Positions 35,841 to 49,276 of a stretch of DNA of 64,000 nucleotides are shown one piece after another. A model generated the notes under the pieces. It was not told the DNA's origin and searched no databases. It was given only the letters and a program-made list of their open reading frames with translations. Positions within the stretch are counted from its first letter, which is position 1, and every line of letters begins with the position of its first letter. Both the position numbers and the translations under genes were made by a program. The DNA is from Buxus sempervirens (taxonomy: Eukaryota > Streptophyta > Magnoliopsida > Buxales > Buxaceae): NCBI GenBank assembly GCA_947561395.2, contig OX387190.1, forward strand, positions 32,110,858 through 32,174,857. Direction: 5' to 3'.

Positions 35841-37268
35841 ATGGGTTCTCTTTTGAGCTTGGCTGGTGACAAGAGAACTAGGGAGTACAATGAAGTTGTA
35901 CAGACGGAAATCTGCAAGAGACGAAGGATGTCAGGGAGCTTTGGTGAAGATTGTCCTAGACTGATTCCCAGTCTCCCGGACGAGATATCAATTCAGATAC
36001 TCGCTAGACTTCCGAGAATCTGCTACTTGAATGTTAAATCGGTCTCTAGAAGCTGGAACGCTGCTGTCACAAGTCCTGAACTTTTCAAGTTGAGATCAGC
36101 ACTTGGAACAACGGAAGAATGGTTGTACATATTGACTAAGCTTGAAGATGATAAACTGTTATGGCATACTCTGGATCCTCGATCTGGAAGGTGGCAAAGA
36201 TTGCCACCAATGCCCAATATTGCTTATGAAGAGGAATGTAGAAAGGGCTTATCTGGGTTTCGAATGTGGAATGTAGTGGGTTCAAGTATCAAGATTGCGG
36301 ATGTCATAAGGGGATGGCTTGGGCGGAGGGATGCATTGGATCAAATGCCATTCTGTGGCTGTGCTATTGGGGCTGTTGATGGCTGCCTATATGTGCTTGG
36401 TGGGTTTTCCAGAGCTTCAGCCATGAGATGTGTCTGGAGATATGATCCAGTTCTGAATGCTTGGAGTGAAGTGACATCCATGTCCATAGGGAGGGCTTAT
36501 TGTAAGACTGGCATCTTAGACAACAAACTTTATGTTGTTGGAGGTGTTACTAGGGGTCGAGGTGGATTGACTCCTCTTCAGTCTGCTGAAGTATATGATC
36601 CCTGTACGGACATATGGACGCAAGTACCAAGCATGCCGTTCTCAAGAGCTCAAGTGTTACCTACTGCATTTTTGGCTGACATGCTAAAGCCTATTGCCAC
36701 TGGAATGACTTCGTATAGGGGAAGATTATGTGTGCCTCAGAGTTTATATTCTTGGCCCTTTTTTGTTGATGTTGGAGGAGAGATTTACGATCCCAAAACA
36801 AATTCATGGGTTGAAATGCCAACTGGCATGGGAGAAGGTTGGCCTGCAAGGCAGGCAGGAACTAAATTAAGTGTTGTCGTAGATGGGGAATTATATGCAC
36901 TGGATCCTTCTAGTTCTCTTGATAGTGGTAAGATCAAGATATATGATCACCAAGAGGATACATGGAAAGTTGTTACTGGGAAGGTTCCCATTCGTGATTT
37001 CACTGATTCAGAGTCTCCATACCTGCTTGCTGGTTTTCTTGGGAAGCTACATGTCATCACAAAAGATGCCAATCATGATATCATGGTTTTGCAGGCTGTC
37101 CCGCATAATCATTTAGGTCCTTTTCCATCAACTTCTCCTCCCCCAATTGACTCATTGCATGAAAATACTGACTCATTGGAAGAATCAGAAGCAGATATTT
37201 GGAAGGTCATTGCCTCTAGGAATTTTGGGTCTGCAGAATTGGTTAGCTGTCAGGTCCTTGATATCTAA
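35841..37268 (+). CDS. F-box/kelch-repeat protein (At1g22040-like)
   Basis: A single uninterrupted coding exon of 475 residues from ATG 35841; the frame extends upstream only through a GTG. The F-box is at about 41-85 (LIPSLPDEISIQILARLPRI and VSRSWNAAV). Kelch motifs follow from about 120: DPRSGRWQRLPPMP, then GCLYVLGG, WRYDPVLNAWSEV, KLYVVGG, AEVYDPCTDIWTQVPSMP and IYDPKTNSWVEMPTG. Length and start (MGSLLSL) agree with the Arabidopsis At1g22040 family from memory. F-box/kelch proteins act as substrate receptors of SCF ubiquitin ligases; the F-box binds the SKP1-like subunit and the kelch propeller binds targets, here unknown. Basic RRR residues near 28 could be a nuclear signal. Confidence 0.92.
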   Translation: MGSLLSLAGDKRTREYNEVVQTEICKRRRMSGSFGEDCPRLIPSLPDEISIQILARLPRICYLNVKSVSRSWNAAVTSPELFKLRSALGTTEEWLYILTKLEDDKLLWHTLDPRSGRWQRLPPMPNIAYEEECRKGLSGFRMWNVVGSSIKIADVIRGWLGRRDALDQMPFCGCAIGAVDGCLYVLGGFSRASAMRCVWRYDPVLNAWSEVTSMSIGRAYCKTGILDNKLYVVGGVTRGRGGLTPLQSAEVYDPCTDIWTQVPSMPFSRAQVLPTAFLADMLKPIATGMTSYRGRLCVPQSLYSWPFFVDVGGEIYDPKTNSWVEMPTGMGEGWPARQAGTKLSVVVDGELYALDPSSSLDSGKIKIYDHQEDTWKVVTGKVPIRDFTDSESPYLLAGFLGKLHVITKDANHDIMVLQAVPHNHLGPFPSTSPPPIDSLHENTDSLEESEADIWKVIASRNFGSAELVSCQVLDI

Positions 37269-38999
37269 TACTACAGCAGTAATTGGGTGCATATTGCTGA
37301 AGTATATGCTTCACGAATTGGTTGTAATGATAGGTCATTATAGGTTTCTGTAATCTTTTACTGACCAGAGATTCTGATTTGCCTGGGTGTTATAGTATTT
37401 GGGACAGTTTGAGAATACCTATTCCTTTTGGCACCGGGGAGATCATTTGTAAATCATGATAACTTTTGTTGTGTCAAAGGCTAGGCTAGGCTTGTCTCAA
37501 ATTAATGATGTTCTGTATGAAGCGGTATAGGCAAGTTCCACATTGATACATACATTGAGAGCTGCAATGTAGATTGTAGTGTTCTTTCAATATGTATCAT
37601 GATGTTGTCATTAGATCTGCAATTGTGTAAGTTGAATCAGAAAGTGTTTAGGTGAAGGGTTTCATATTTGTAATCATTGACGTACAGTGAGTCAATGTAA
37701 AGATACCATCTTCAAATTATGTGTTTGAATCAATTCTTATTGAAAGTTTCACCCACCAAAAAAAAAGAAAAAAATAGAGAGAAAGAACTAACATGAAGTG
37801 GGAGAACCATCTCAATGCAGCAGCTGCACTAGTTGGCTCCGGTGTTCTGTTGTTTTCAAGTCAAATATTTTAGGTGAAATACTCTATATCTGACATTGTT
37901 ATGGCTCCACTACCAATGTTGGTTTAGTCTGTTGATGTTGTATACATGGGATTGGGTTGTGCAAGCTAGAAATGAGGTATCCTAGTTGCACGGGAACATA
38001 TGGTTGGTTTTATCTGTGAACATAGTTGTGACTGTACTCTGGTTATGGTAGGTTTCTATTCATCCTCTTTTGCATATTTATTACTTAATTTTTATTGCTT
38101 TTTGCTGTTAGACTATGACTGAGTATCAGTCTATCAGATCCGTTGCTTTCAATTAGCTTTATTCTTTTCTTTCAGGTATAATTTTATTAGGAATTAGCTG
38201 CATCTGCTCTTTTGGTGCTATCTGCGACAAGCTATACGCATGGCAGTATTGACTTCTGGTATTTAACAGATTTGACGGTGGGTAAAATCTTGATTCCTTA
38301 TTTTCAATTAAATTCTAGATGGTGAGAGGAATGAAAATGCTCTTATGCGAGGAAGAAGCCCTTATTTTCAGTTAAAGTTACTCTACTCCTTTTGTCATAT
38401 GTAAATTAGGGTGCATTAAGTCATAGATTTTTTTGTCATATTTAAATGCATGTCATTAAATCACGTCATGTAAAAAGGGTGCTTGGTAAGGTACATGATC
38501 AAGCCTTTGCTGGATTTCTCTTTGATGCAGACTGCAGCAACTGGTCACACATCCTCAGGTACTTGCCAAAATCATGTGCCTATCAAGTCCTGTAACATTT
38601 AACTCATCATTCAGTAGCTTGGTTGAATCTTTGGATGTGCCCCTGGCTGTCCATGGTAAGAGCACTAATTTGTTATGTTTATTTAGCATTTTGTCATTTA
38701 GAAGTCAAAGTTGTTGGTTCTTTCTTTCCATGGATCAGTATCTCTGTTGTTGGATGACCTTTTTGGATGCTCCCTTTATGAGTCAACTGTAGGAATAGTT
38801 AGTATTTTGTTTTACCCCTTTTTTCTGTTTAGAAGTCTGTGAATTGAATTCTTCAGAAATCTTTAGGGATGTTCCCGACAGGAATCTTTTTTCTGATTCC
38901 ATCTAATTTCAGATAAGGCGGCTAGAGTTATGGATATGATTTTATATTAGAGGGAATCTTCTCCCATTTACTAGATCTCCTTCAGAGTTTGTAATGGAA

Positions 39000-39226
39000 A
39001 AGCGATGGCTTGTCAATAGAAAGACATGCCAAGCTCATCTTTTTCGATTCCAAAGATGTCTGTGTGTTTTGTTTATATTATGTTCCTCCCTTTTGTTATG
39101 CATCCGGCTTTTGTTTTACTTTTCTTCTTGTTTCCTTGAGTCCATCTCCTCATGGACTCTGTATTTTCTTTGCCCTGTTCCTTTTCTGATCTAATGATAT
39201 CTTCTATTATTCATCCAAAAAAAAAA
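39000..39226 (+). mobile_element. LINE 3' end relic
   Basis: The stretch ends GATATCTTCTATTATTCATC followed by 10 A, a typical 3' end of plant L1 elements, after a T-rich 3' UTR-like region. The 5' side is truncated and I could not set it or find a target-site duplication. Confidence 0.55.
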
Positions 39227-39789
39227 CTATGTGGAAGGATTTATGATTGCTTAATTTTAGGAATATCACAACATTTACAACATGCTTATGGGGAGAGTTT
39301 AAGAAATTCGGACGCTAGGTTTTGGCCTTATTTGAAGATATTTTTGCTTTTGCGTGTATTATTCCATAAAATTTTGTGTTTTGTTCTGATATTATAATGA
39401 CAAAGAAAAATGTAATTTTCATCTATGTCAAGGTACCTTTACTTGGGGAAGTTTAAAGCTCCTAAATTTTATAAAAATTTAGTTTCTTATTAACGGTGTA
39501 TTTTTTGCTTTGCAAGATAATGGGTATGGATGAGTCTATAGTTCCAGTAGGCCTAGAGGAGGACGGAAATTTTGGGAAGAGTTGAAGTGAATTCATGATG
39601 ATCAGAGGTGACCTGGAGCTTCTGAGGAATTATTGTAGTCTTATGGATATTCCATCGTTGCATCTGAATGTACAATGTCTTATAATCAAGAAAACCATGT
39701 TCTAGAAGCTTGATAGATTTTTGTTCTCTCTTACAATTGGTGGTTTAAGTGGAGAGGCATTTAGGCTGTTATGTAATCAACCTACTTAA

Positions 39790-40720
39790 ACTGAAAGAAA
39801 ATTTTATGGGAGAATCATTAAAGAACAACATATGCACAGGACGAATGTTGTCAGGATGAAGATGCTGAGATGGATGGCTGAAAAGGCCAGGAAAGATGAG
39901 GCAAGGAACAAAAATATCTGAGAGGTATTGCCCTTGGTAGGAAAAGGAGAGGAAAGTAGGTCAAGATAATTTGGGAATGTCAAGTAAAGACCTAGATATT
40001 TGATAAGCCTCCGGTGAGACTCACATACTCCAGAAGGAAGCGTGGCAAGAGTGCTGATGTGGACAGGAGGACAAGTGAAGACTTATGCTGAGGTGGACAG
40101 GAGTACAACTGAAGATCCTGAAATGAATTAGTTTAGTTTGGGGGAAGTACAATGTATTGTCTATAAATAGAGGGAGGAATTGAGGAATGGGACAGACAAG
40201 AATAGAGACGTGAGTCATAGGAGAGGGGTGATCTCTCGAAAATCACCATCCAACTGTATTTTCTTTCTTTTATCTTCAGAGACAATTGAAGAAGCTCTTT
40301 TCTTTCCAATTCCTGTAAAATCTTTCAATTCAATGAATAAAATTCTTCTTCAACTCTGATTTCCATTGCAACTTACTGATCAGTACTGTAGATCAGTTCT
40401 GATAATCGAATACAATTCAAGAATCCTATCAATATTCCCAAATTATTGAAAAAAAAAGTAAAGACCTAGATACTTATAAAAAAAAAAGTAAAGACCTAGA
40501 TAGGTAGTTGGAAAAGGTAAGAGGACACTTATTGAAGAATATACAGGAGGGTGAGAGTAAGGTTGAAAGGAACTTGGATGGATGGAGTTAATCAGAGAGG
40601 ATTTAGATGGTTATAATTTAAACTAAAGATGTGGTTTTGGATAGAGTGAGATAAAGGAATAGGATCTGTGTTGCCGACCCTAGTCTGAATGAGGTATTTA
40701 TTTATTCATTTAATTTTTTC
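39790..40720 (+). mobile_element. RTE-type LINE 3' relic, split by a later insertion
   Basis: At about 39844-39980 the reading MKMLRWMAEKARKDEARNKN, with stops after it and then FGNVK, matches the conserved MRMLRWM...RKDKIRN...RWFGHV block at the end of RTE-clade reverse transcriptases. The same element resumes after 40503 and ends with DRVR, RNRIC and VADP near 40640-40680, the family's C-terminal WRKRIHVADP block. In-frame stops show decay. The interruption at 39999-40455 is described separately. Confidence 0.75.
39999..40455 (+). mobile_element. PolyA-tailed retroinsertion with 17-bp target-site duplication
   Basis: The insert is flanked by exact copies of AAGTAAAGACCTAGATA (39982-39998 and 40456-40472) and ends in an A run, the pattern of LINE-type target-primed insertion. 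A third copy of the site at 40486-40502 follows a further CTTAT plus A run. Inside are CTATAAATAG (40161) and AATAAA (40336), resembling an LTR or promoter-containing segment. No coding frame is present. Confidence 0.75.
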
Positions 40721-41331
40721 ACTGTACATATAATGGTATAAATAAGGGTTTAAATATTACAAACTCTGGACCATACATAAAAAACATACAGAAACTACGA
40801 TTCCAGATCTATTCATGATATCGTCAACCTAGCTCACTCATTCACTGTATGCTTACAAACAATGAATGCCTCCAAGCTCAATTCCTGGAAAGTATGTCTG
40901 CTAGACTGTCTTAAGGTGGCACATGGTTGAATGATAGATTGGGTTATGGCTAAACGCACCAGTGGATTAATCCCCAAGAGCTATTCTGAACTTCCTTCAT
41001 CCAATAGATGACTATTTAAGAATCTCTTTCCACCTGAAGGGAATTAAAACCTTTACCACACCCCCCTCAGCCATGTAATCAACTCTCAAAGCTCTGCTCA
41101 ACTAGAATTCACTTCTCCAACAGGCCTTGAAAATCTGTGTAATTCCTTTTTTTTGGGCGATCATTTGAAAATCTTTGTAATAGCTTACTTCGGTGGGCTC
41201 CGAAAACACCATCAATACTTGAAGGGGGCCTGGATTCCATAAGCTATTACTACCGTCAAAGTTGACTATACCAGTCTTAAGAAAAACTCTTGGTTGCCAT
41301 GTAGATGTGTTAACCACCGACTTCCAATGTT

Positions 41332-41789
41332 TTCCTTTTTATCAGTAAGCAAAGGATATTATATATATTGATAGGACTCGATACAGGTACAAAAACTGTG
41401 TACCATGACCGATAAGAACTGCTAACTTATCTCAAAAGAAACATCTAGAACAGAGCAAGACTCCTACAAATACCCTTCACAGCCTTCCTCCCTGATCATA
41501 AAATCTATTACATAACAAGAAGTCGTCAATGGGAATGTTAGATCCTGCCGGTTGGCCTACCAGCCAACTATGCATTAACCTAAAAACAACACGCTCCAAA
41601 GATGTCTCTTTGCTCTCCGAATTCTTAAAGATCCTCCTGTTCCTTTCATCCCATATTACCCAGGTGATAGCTACAGAGGCTAAGTTCCAACTGATGTCAC
41701 TATACGATTTTCCCTTCCTTCATCCCCATGCTTCTAATTCTTGTCTAAAGTCTTTTGGATGAACCTATGCTACTTCTAATCTTTGGATG
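41332..41789 (-). mobile_element. 5'-truncated L1 LINE with 20-bp target-site duplication
   Basis: The minus strand reads WVIWDERNRRIFKNSESKET, then LMHSWLVGQPAGSN, the zf-RVT-type C-terminus of plant L1 ORF2. The 3' end reads TTACTGATAAAAAGGAAA. Flanks AACCACCGACTTCCAATGTT (41312-41331) and AACCACCGACTTCAAATGTT (41790-41809) are a duplication with one mismatch, so the insertion is fully bounded. Confidence 0.8.
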
Positions 41790-44700
41790 AACCACCGACT
41801 TCAAATGTTAAATGGCATCATAAGTAGATATCTCTAAAAAATCTGGAAATATCGACCTGCAGGCTGCATAGCTCAGCTCATCAAAATGAGTTACATCACT
41901 TCCTCCCACTTACAGCTCTTTCCTTCAAATTATAAATGATGCACGACCATGACCTGTTTTTGATTCCCCAATTTTGTTTGTATTGCTTAAGAGGGTCCTT
42001 ATCAAGTTTAGATTTGAAAATATGTCGGCCTTTTACGAGAGTTCTGAATATGAATGTCAAGGCATGGGATGAGAGTTGCAGTAGTCGGTGGAAGGTGATG
42101 GAATAATGAAGCCGCTAGGTATTGTGGAAGATAAAAAGGCACAGAACATAGTAAGAAATTGATAATAGTGATCAATTGAGAAACTCAGAGAGTTGATATA
42201 ATGGGGAAAAAGAGGGATTATGTGAGGAGTTGGAAGAGAATGAAAGGAATGGAGGATTTGTCTAAATGAATAATCAGAGATGGTTTCAAGAAAGGATCAA
42301 AATTAGTTGGAGATGAAATCTCCAAGGTAGAAGTGTTATGGAGTGCTGCTTTTACTGTACCATTATTCCTGTCTTAATTGCTCGAGTTAATAGCGCCTTA
42401 GCTTTATCAATTGGTGCTCTACTGTCATGCTTCTCTTATGATTAACGATTCACATTTTAGTCTTAGAATTTAATTGAGAATATCTTGCTCTTTTGGGAAA
42501 TTGAATGATGACTTGTCACCCTGATTCACATACAATAGACCAGTTATATTGAGCTGTGATATTAAGCTGATTCCCTAACAGCATCGCAGCACAGACAACA
42601 TTACACAAACCCAATGAGTCTGGATCATCTTTATATACAATTATTGTTTGTATGTGTTAAGTACTGTATGTCAATAGTATATAGGCACTCTATAGGTTTA
42701 CAAAAAGGAAAATTGATAATGGAATGATCTTACTAGTCAAACGGCAGCATCTCATGGAAGTTCTAAAATTTGTTTGCTAATTATGATAATAAACTGTTTC
42801 TTGATGCATTTGTAATGCTGGTTTTCTGTCCCCACATTTGAAATAATAATCTGGCTGCTGTTGGACCACACAAAGACACTTTGTTGTATTGTTGCTTTGA
42901 TTCAACAGAATCAAACAAGGAGAATCTTGCCCTTTTTTTTAAATGACTATTGTTGATTGTTGGATGTTGACCTCTCATTTATAAAAACAAAATGCTTTAA
43001 TAAGTCATAAGTTGAAATTAAGTGCTTAATTAAGCAAAATTCCAAATGCAGCCTAAATATACCCAGTGAAAGCATGCTTACATCATTATGAAGGGACATG
43101 ATTTCTGCATTTCAAGATTTAATGTTCCTCTCTGGGGCAGCTTTTGTGGCAAATTAGGTTGTATTTTTTTTATGTTCGGATAGAACACTGTATTTTAGGA
43201 GTGATTTAGTATTTGATCCCTAAATAGATTTCAATTATTGATTAAATTATAGCTTATTGAACAAGGATATTATTGGAGAGAACTTGATGTGTCATTAGAA
43301 AAAAATAAAATAAATCATTAGCTCTTGAAAGCTTTCAGGTCGATGTAAATTACACTAAACGGTGAAGTTTAGGAGGCTTTTCATTTCTATTTGAGTTAAT
43401 TTATAAGATCAAAAGCTATCTTCTGATCCTTCATTAGTGCTTTCGTTGAAGGATTTCCATATAATTGGTTAGTCTTCTTTGTTTAGAGAGATCGTGGAGA
43501 CAAAACCTCGTTCGGAACAGAACGAGTTCAACCATTGTGGCAAAGTTAACTTTTTCTGTGTCAGCTCGTCATGTTGGGCCACTAATGCTAGCAATCTTAG
43601 TAGCCTTGAAGAGAGATAGAAGGCACGACTCACCACCAGCATCCAGTGAAATCTGTCAGGTGGTCTTAGCACCTCCTGCTTCATTAATTTAGGTCTTTTT
43701 AAGGAATATGGTTTGCTTGTCTTTTCAGTTGATGGGAGATTATGAATGTATAGAGTTGGATGGGGCCAGTGGCCACTCCCACAAAAACAAATAAGTTGAT
43801 TTTAATATTACGAATCTAGTCAACCACCAACATAAATATATGCCAGAATATTTCAAATCATATAATAATAATAATAATAATAGCGAAGCTTCCCCCAAAT
43901 TACTTCGGTTTCTTTGACTTCTTATTCTTCTGATAAAAAGAGAAAATAATGGGATATTGTTTCCTTTTTGCATGGCAACTTTCTTGGTGAAGGTGGGCAC
44001 AGAATCTATCGTGGAGAATCGAATCTAGTATGAGCTCCACAAGAAACACCAAATGCGCTTTCTTTATTGCTTATCCCAGTAACGAAATTGCTTTTTGAAG
44101 CTACAACCATTCCTATTTCTGATTTCCGTCAGACTCCTACCAAGTTCAGGGTCAGCAATTTTCAATTTTTGTTGTAACTAATTGATTAGAGTGTAAATCG
44201 GTAATTCCATATTTTGGAAAATAAATGCATGTATAATTTCATTTAAAGTTCATGACAAATAAATTCTTGGTTTTTGCTAATAGTATGCAAAATGGTTATC
44301 GATATTTAACATAGCCAAGTTGCCTAAGCAAAATCTTTCAACACATGCACTCAAATTAATCGTGTTGGCCTTGGTCATACAGAGTGTAAGTTTAACTTAT
44401 CACTTCCTTTAACCCTTTGTCAATGTCAAACTTGAGATGAAATTGTCTATTGCCATTTATTTCTACGATCCATGTATTATAAGTGAGATGTTATCACATG
44501 AAGCATTTCATTTTTTTTTTTTTTTGGTAGTAACATGGAGCATTTCATGGTTAGGTATTTTTAAACAATTTTATTTTTGTTTTTGTTTTTATTTTTATGC
44601 ATTTTTAAAAGTAAAAACTCTATCACCATTGGATGCTCCATGTTTCAGCATCTGAATCAAACTGCATTGACAACGTACATGATTTCAAATTGTCAAGACT

Positions 44701-45873
44701 CACTCAAAACTCTCCATGTTGTCAACATGTGTAAATTACATGTTTTGTAAGCTCCTAATTAGCTACCTTTTTTTTTCTTTTTCTTTTGACTCCATTTAAT
44801 TGGAAAACCTTATACTGCTACAACCCATGTCTTATATGTTTTAATAAAGAACAGCAAGCTTCTTTATTAGCCTCTTCCAAACCCTTTATGCAATCAATTT
44901 ACTAAAATGCCCTTGAATATATATACCTATGTGTAAAATTTTGCAGGAAAATAGAAATTCTTTAAAAAAAAAAAAAGAAAGGAAAAAAACCTCAATAGAA
45001 AACCAATTCAAATCATTTATTTTTACCATTTCTTTTCTAGATACGTGGACTACAGACGTCATATATTAAACAAAATTTCGTGCCAAAGAATCCATGTGGA
45101 CGCTGGAGTGTGGATCCACTACTGGCCCATGTCTGCCAGTCACCATCGGATGGCTGAAATCATCAACTTGATAATAATTTTAAACAAATATGATGGTATT
45201 TTTGTCATTAAGATGAACATGGGTAACTCTGCAGTGATGTCCTTTTCTTTTCTTCAGTTCAGGTTTCTGTTAACGTTCGGTGAGAGCATCTTATTGGAAG
45301 GTGGGCATTTTAGGTTTATTTCTCTTCAGCAATTACTAAGCATGGACATTTTAGGCTAAAGAGCGTCGGTCCGTTATCAATTTTTTTTATATTGCCAATT
45401 TCTTGACGAGATTGTTAAAACCTGACATGGGTACTCTTGTTCTTGAGTGACCGGCTTGTTTTGGGGTCGTTGAATGGGTTTCTGTGAATATGCAGCTAGA
45501 ATAAGTAGAGATTTGATCTGGGTTTTATTGGGTGTGCTCTGTAACGATCAGAAGACTGGATATTGAACGAGATTATGTTACGGAAAGAGGCTTTGTGGAG
45601 ACTTCTGTAAGGATCTTCAAATGAAATGCGTTACGATGTTCACTTTAATTGGTATTTGTGGTTATTGTTAATCACTTGAGTGATTACAGGTAGTAACGTC
45701 ATGGCACTTGATCTGGGTTTTGGACAGGGTGCCGGTGACTATGAATTTTTTGGTTGAGAGGGGTTTTCTTTTGAAGATCCTTTTATATAGAAGGCATTAT
45801 AGGTGGAATTTTCCTTTTTTTGTTGGATTTAGTTCTTTCTTATTTGATTAAGTTTTGTGTGGAAGGTTGCATA

Positions 45874-48800
45874 ATGGCTGGAGAAGCATTGATCGAGATC
45901 AAATTCAGACTGTTCGACGGCACTGACATTGGGCCCAATAAGTATCGTCCTGCCACCACTGTTAGATCTCTAAAAGAAATAATAATTTCTCAATGGCCTA
46001 AAGGTGAGACATATTTTTAACCTATTAATTCTTTACTAAAATGATTTTGATATATTGAGATTTTTCAGATTCTTGCCTTATACTTGTTCATTTGCTTGGG
46101 TGATTTTGTTATTTTCAATTCACTGTTTTGATTTTCAATTGTCTCTGCTAAGGCTTCTTCTGTTCTCATATTAGATTGCATGTTCTAGACCTGTGGAGAA
46201 ATTTTCTTTTCTTTGTAATCTTTGTTATGTGGCTTATATATTTTGACAATTGATTGATGCTGTTTGATTCCTTATGGCACAAAACAAAGATGTTTTGTTT
46301 GTTCCCTTGGTAGTTAATATGTCAGGGAGCAGTATGATGAATCTGTCAAGTGTTAATTGTCTTTTCCTTTTTCTGTAAGTTGATTGTGGAATTTGATGGA
46401 CAACGCGAAAAACTGATCCAAGTGGTTACTTATTCTTCCTTGACTTATTATAAGTTATTAATCAGTGTCAGAGGATTGTGATTATTTGGTTTGAGTGATA
46501 TACCTTCTCTCTCTCACATATATCTTTACTCATTCTTGGGGTTTCCTAATGAACCCTTAACTTCAATGTTAAGTGTTAGGTATCCTCAAAGAGGTTCCTA
46601 TAGTTTTTTGATGTGGTACTCACCATTTGGTTTCAGCTCTTGGGCCATCTTGTTTTATTCCGTCATAGACTCATAATAACTTGGTAAATAATTGAGCCTT
46701 AATCAAAATGTTGAAATTTTTGTTCTTTCGAGGAATGGAAATGGGTCAGGTTAAACAAGTAGCCTGCCCTGCGTAATGGATAAGGTCTGGTAATGTATTA
46801 CCTGCGCTTGGATTTATTCCAAATCGATACTAATTTGCCTCATTGCTATTTAAGTATATGTCGTATACATTTTATAGAAAAATACAGATTATATAAGTTA
46901 ATATGTTTAAAATGATATTTCCTGTCAAAAACAGATTCCCGAAGTTAATATGTTAAAAGTTTATATATTTCCTTTTATAACTGTATTTTACTTATAAAAG
47001 AAAATTATGTTGAAACTGTATATAATACAGCATACCCGAACGCAATCCACTCAGGTTAGGCTCAGGTTTGGTATACGGTGAACTCCTACCGGCGCAGGTT
47101 AAGACTTGCCAAAGCCGATTCTGTTTCCAACCAAATTCTGCCTCTTTCCTCCATATAGTGCTTGCAGTTTTCAACTGCCTTTCTAATCCTGAAAATTAAT
47201 CTAGTGAATTGGATATTTATAGATCATACAGATCATTTGGATTGCAGTGTACTTTTCTTCTTCAAAGTATTTTTTCTTTTGGATTTGGGCTGACAGAGCT
47301 AAAAAACATGTAGACATATATGTGCAATGTAATCTTCAGTTTCATTGAATACGTTTTCCATATGTTGTGGGAATAGCCAATCCTATTTTATGGTGAATAT
47401 CTTGATATGCCACCTTTATAAAGTTCATTGTTTGTATCCTCATTGGAAAATATTGTGATTTGGCAGGCAAAGAAAGTTGTCCAAAGACAATAAATGATTT
47501 GAAGCTCATCAATGCGGGGAAGATACTGGAAAACAACAGGACCCTTGCTGAGTCCAGAATACCTGCCAGTGAACTTCCAGGAGGAGTCATCACTATGCAT
47601 GCTGTCGTGAGGCTTCCCTTAGCAGACAAGAACAATGGTACTTCAGGAAGCATATTTGTTTCATGTTTCATATATGCATGTTCTCGTAAGTCATTATTAG
47701 GGTGGCAATTCAAGTAAATTACAGGTCATACACCATGGGCCAAATAATCCTTCCTACCATGAAGGCTCCAATTTCATGACAGCTCAGCGTGAACTGTATT
47801 TTAACGGCCAGAGTCCAGTCTAGCCTGGTTTTTTGTGAACAGGATAATTTTTTTGAAACAAGGGCATTAAGTAGAGAGTTAATGTTCGACCAATAGAGCT
47901 ACTATTCAACTTATGAATTGTGAACCAAACTGAAGGACACCAAACCTAACCCTAGGGAAGTCACAGCTTTATACCGCATAGGCTGGGCATCAAATTGCCT
48001 CCTGTAAATTATACAACACATGCAAATTCCTGGTGTGATAGTGAAAACCTCGATCGGTCAGAATGCAAATGTGGGCTCAAATCTGAGCACAGATATTTTG
48101 CACTAGAATGATAATAAGGGTTATAGGTTAGTTGCCACTTTACCTTTCTGGGCCCTGATTTCGTGGGAACTACAGCTAGTTATGATCCTTTTATCTTTAT
48201 ATGTTTCTATACATCAGCCGGGCACTCCTCTTGGCAGTGTGTTCCGAAGGTTGGGGGACATGGGAAATAAGGTCCATATGTAACTGCAGTCTGTGAACAG
48301 CCTTGATGACTAAAAAAGGAAAAATGAGCACAGGACTAACCGATTTTGTTGGTTGCAGTCTCTGATACAAGGTTTAAGGTGAAAAACCCAGGGGATATTT
48401 CTGGAATGTGACTCGGTTCATTTCCTTTTCCAAATTTTTGTTTAGTATGGAAACTTATGTTCTATTCTTGTCTAGTTTGATCAGGACTGGATTTCTGTAG
48501 GTCAAATTTCATTGGTTGTCCTAGTAAAAAGATAGGTGCAAAGTATTTTTGGGCTTTCTATGACACAATTGCTGTGGAACTGGCTGGAATTTTGAAAACC
48601 TACACTAATAGAAATAAGAGAGCAGCAAATACTGTGGGAGTAGGAACCATTATGTCAGCTCTTCAATGGAAAACCAAACATCTTCAATTTCACTAAAAGG
48701 TGCTGAAATGAATACCAGAATGCATGTTTTTAGACAGAGGAAGGGATGTTTCCTTCTGCTAGAATTACATAATATAGAACTGAAGTCAACTATTTAATTC

Positions 48801-49276
48801 TCCAAACTCCAAATTACTAAACAAGCATCTAAAACAACAAATAGTTAAGGCCTGATCAGATCTCAGTTGGGGCTGATGTAGCATGGTCAACTCAGGGTGA
48901 TGACCTCTTATGCATCATTCTTATGTCTTTGTTATTTGTTTTAATCCCCGCTCCTACCCTTTTTCTCATTATTTTCTTTGCTAGCTTGCTAGCTCTCTGT
49001 AAGAAACTGTTAGTTTTCCATGAGAACTATAGACATTATAGTTCTTGGGGAATGCATATATCGGGGTTTACAACATTGATTAACAAATGACATACGGATC
49101 AATGGAGATTCCATAGGACAAAATTATGATTAGTAGATGATTTTATCTTCTTGCTAATGTAGATCAACTTTGGACCATCACCCAGCAGATTTATGGTTTA
49201 GATGTTTCTTTTTGTTACAGAGGAGCTGCTAGATGATTCTCCAAAGCAGCAGCGTTGCGCATGCTCAATCCTATGA
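45874..49276 (+). CDS. Membrane-anchored ubiquitin-fold protein (MUB)
   Basis: Three exons (45874-46003, 47467-47637, 49221-49276) join to 118 residues, the normal MUB length. The ubiquitin-like fold spans about 5-85: LIEIKFRLFDGTDIGPNKY, VRSLKEIIISQWPK, NDLKLINAGKILENN and GVITMHAVVRLPL. The C-terminus RCACSIL carries a CaaX box (CSIL), expected to be geranylgeranylated, with another Cys two residues upstream that could be acylated. MUBs anchor at the plasma membrane and bind group VI E2 ubiquitin-conjugating enzymes. There is no C-terminal Gly-Gly, as expected. Phases 1/1 and 1/1 agree at both junctions. The introns are 1.5 and 1.6 kb. Confidence 0.95.

Larger units (their letters stand above)
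37269..45873. other. 8.6-kb gene-poor region with LINE relics
   Basis: After the F-box 3' UTR there is no supported gene until the MUB gene. Contents listed separately are a LINE tail ending at 39226, an RTE-type LINE relic at 39790-40720 with an insertion, and a minus-strand L1 relic at 41332-41789. Also seen are (AAT)n near 43862 and poly(T) near 44510. A leader for the MUB gene probably begins near 45400. Confidence 0.5.

Noticed and set aside
43465-43692. 75-codon plus-strand frame
   Set aside because: No domain, no splice partners and an overlapping open frame on the other strand; chance ORF.
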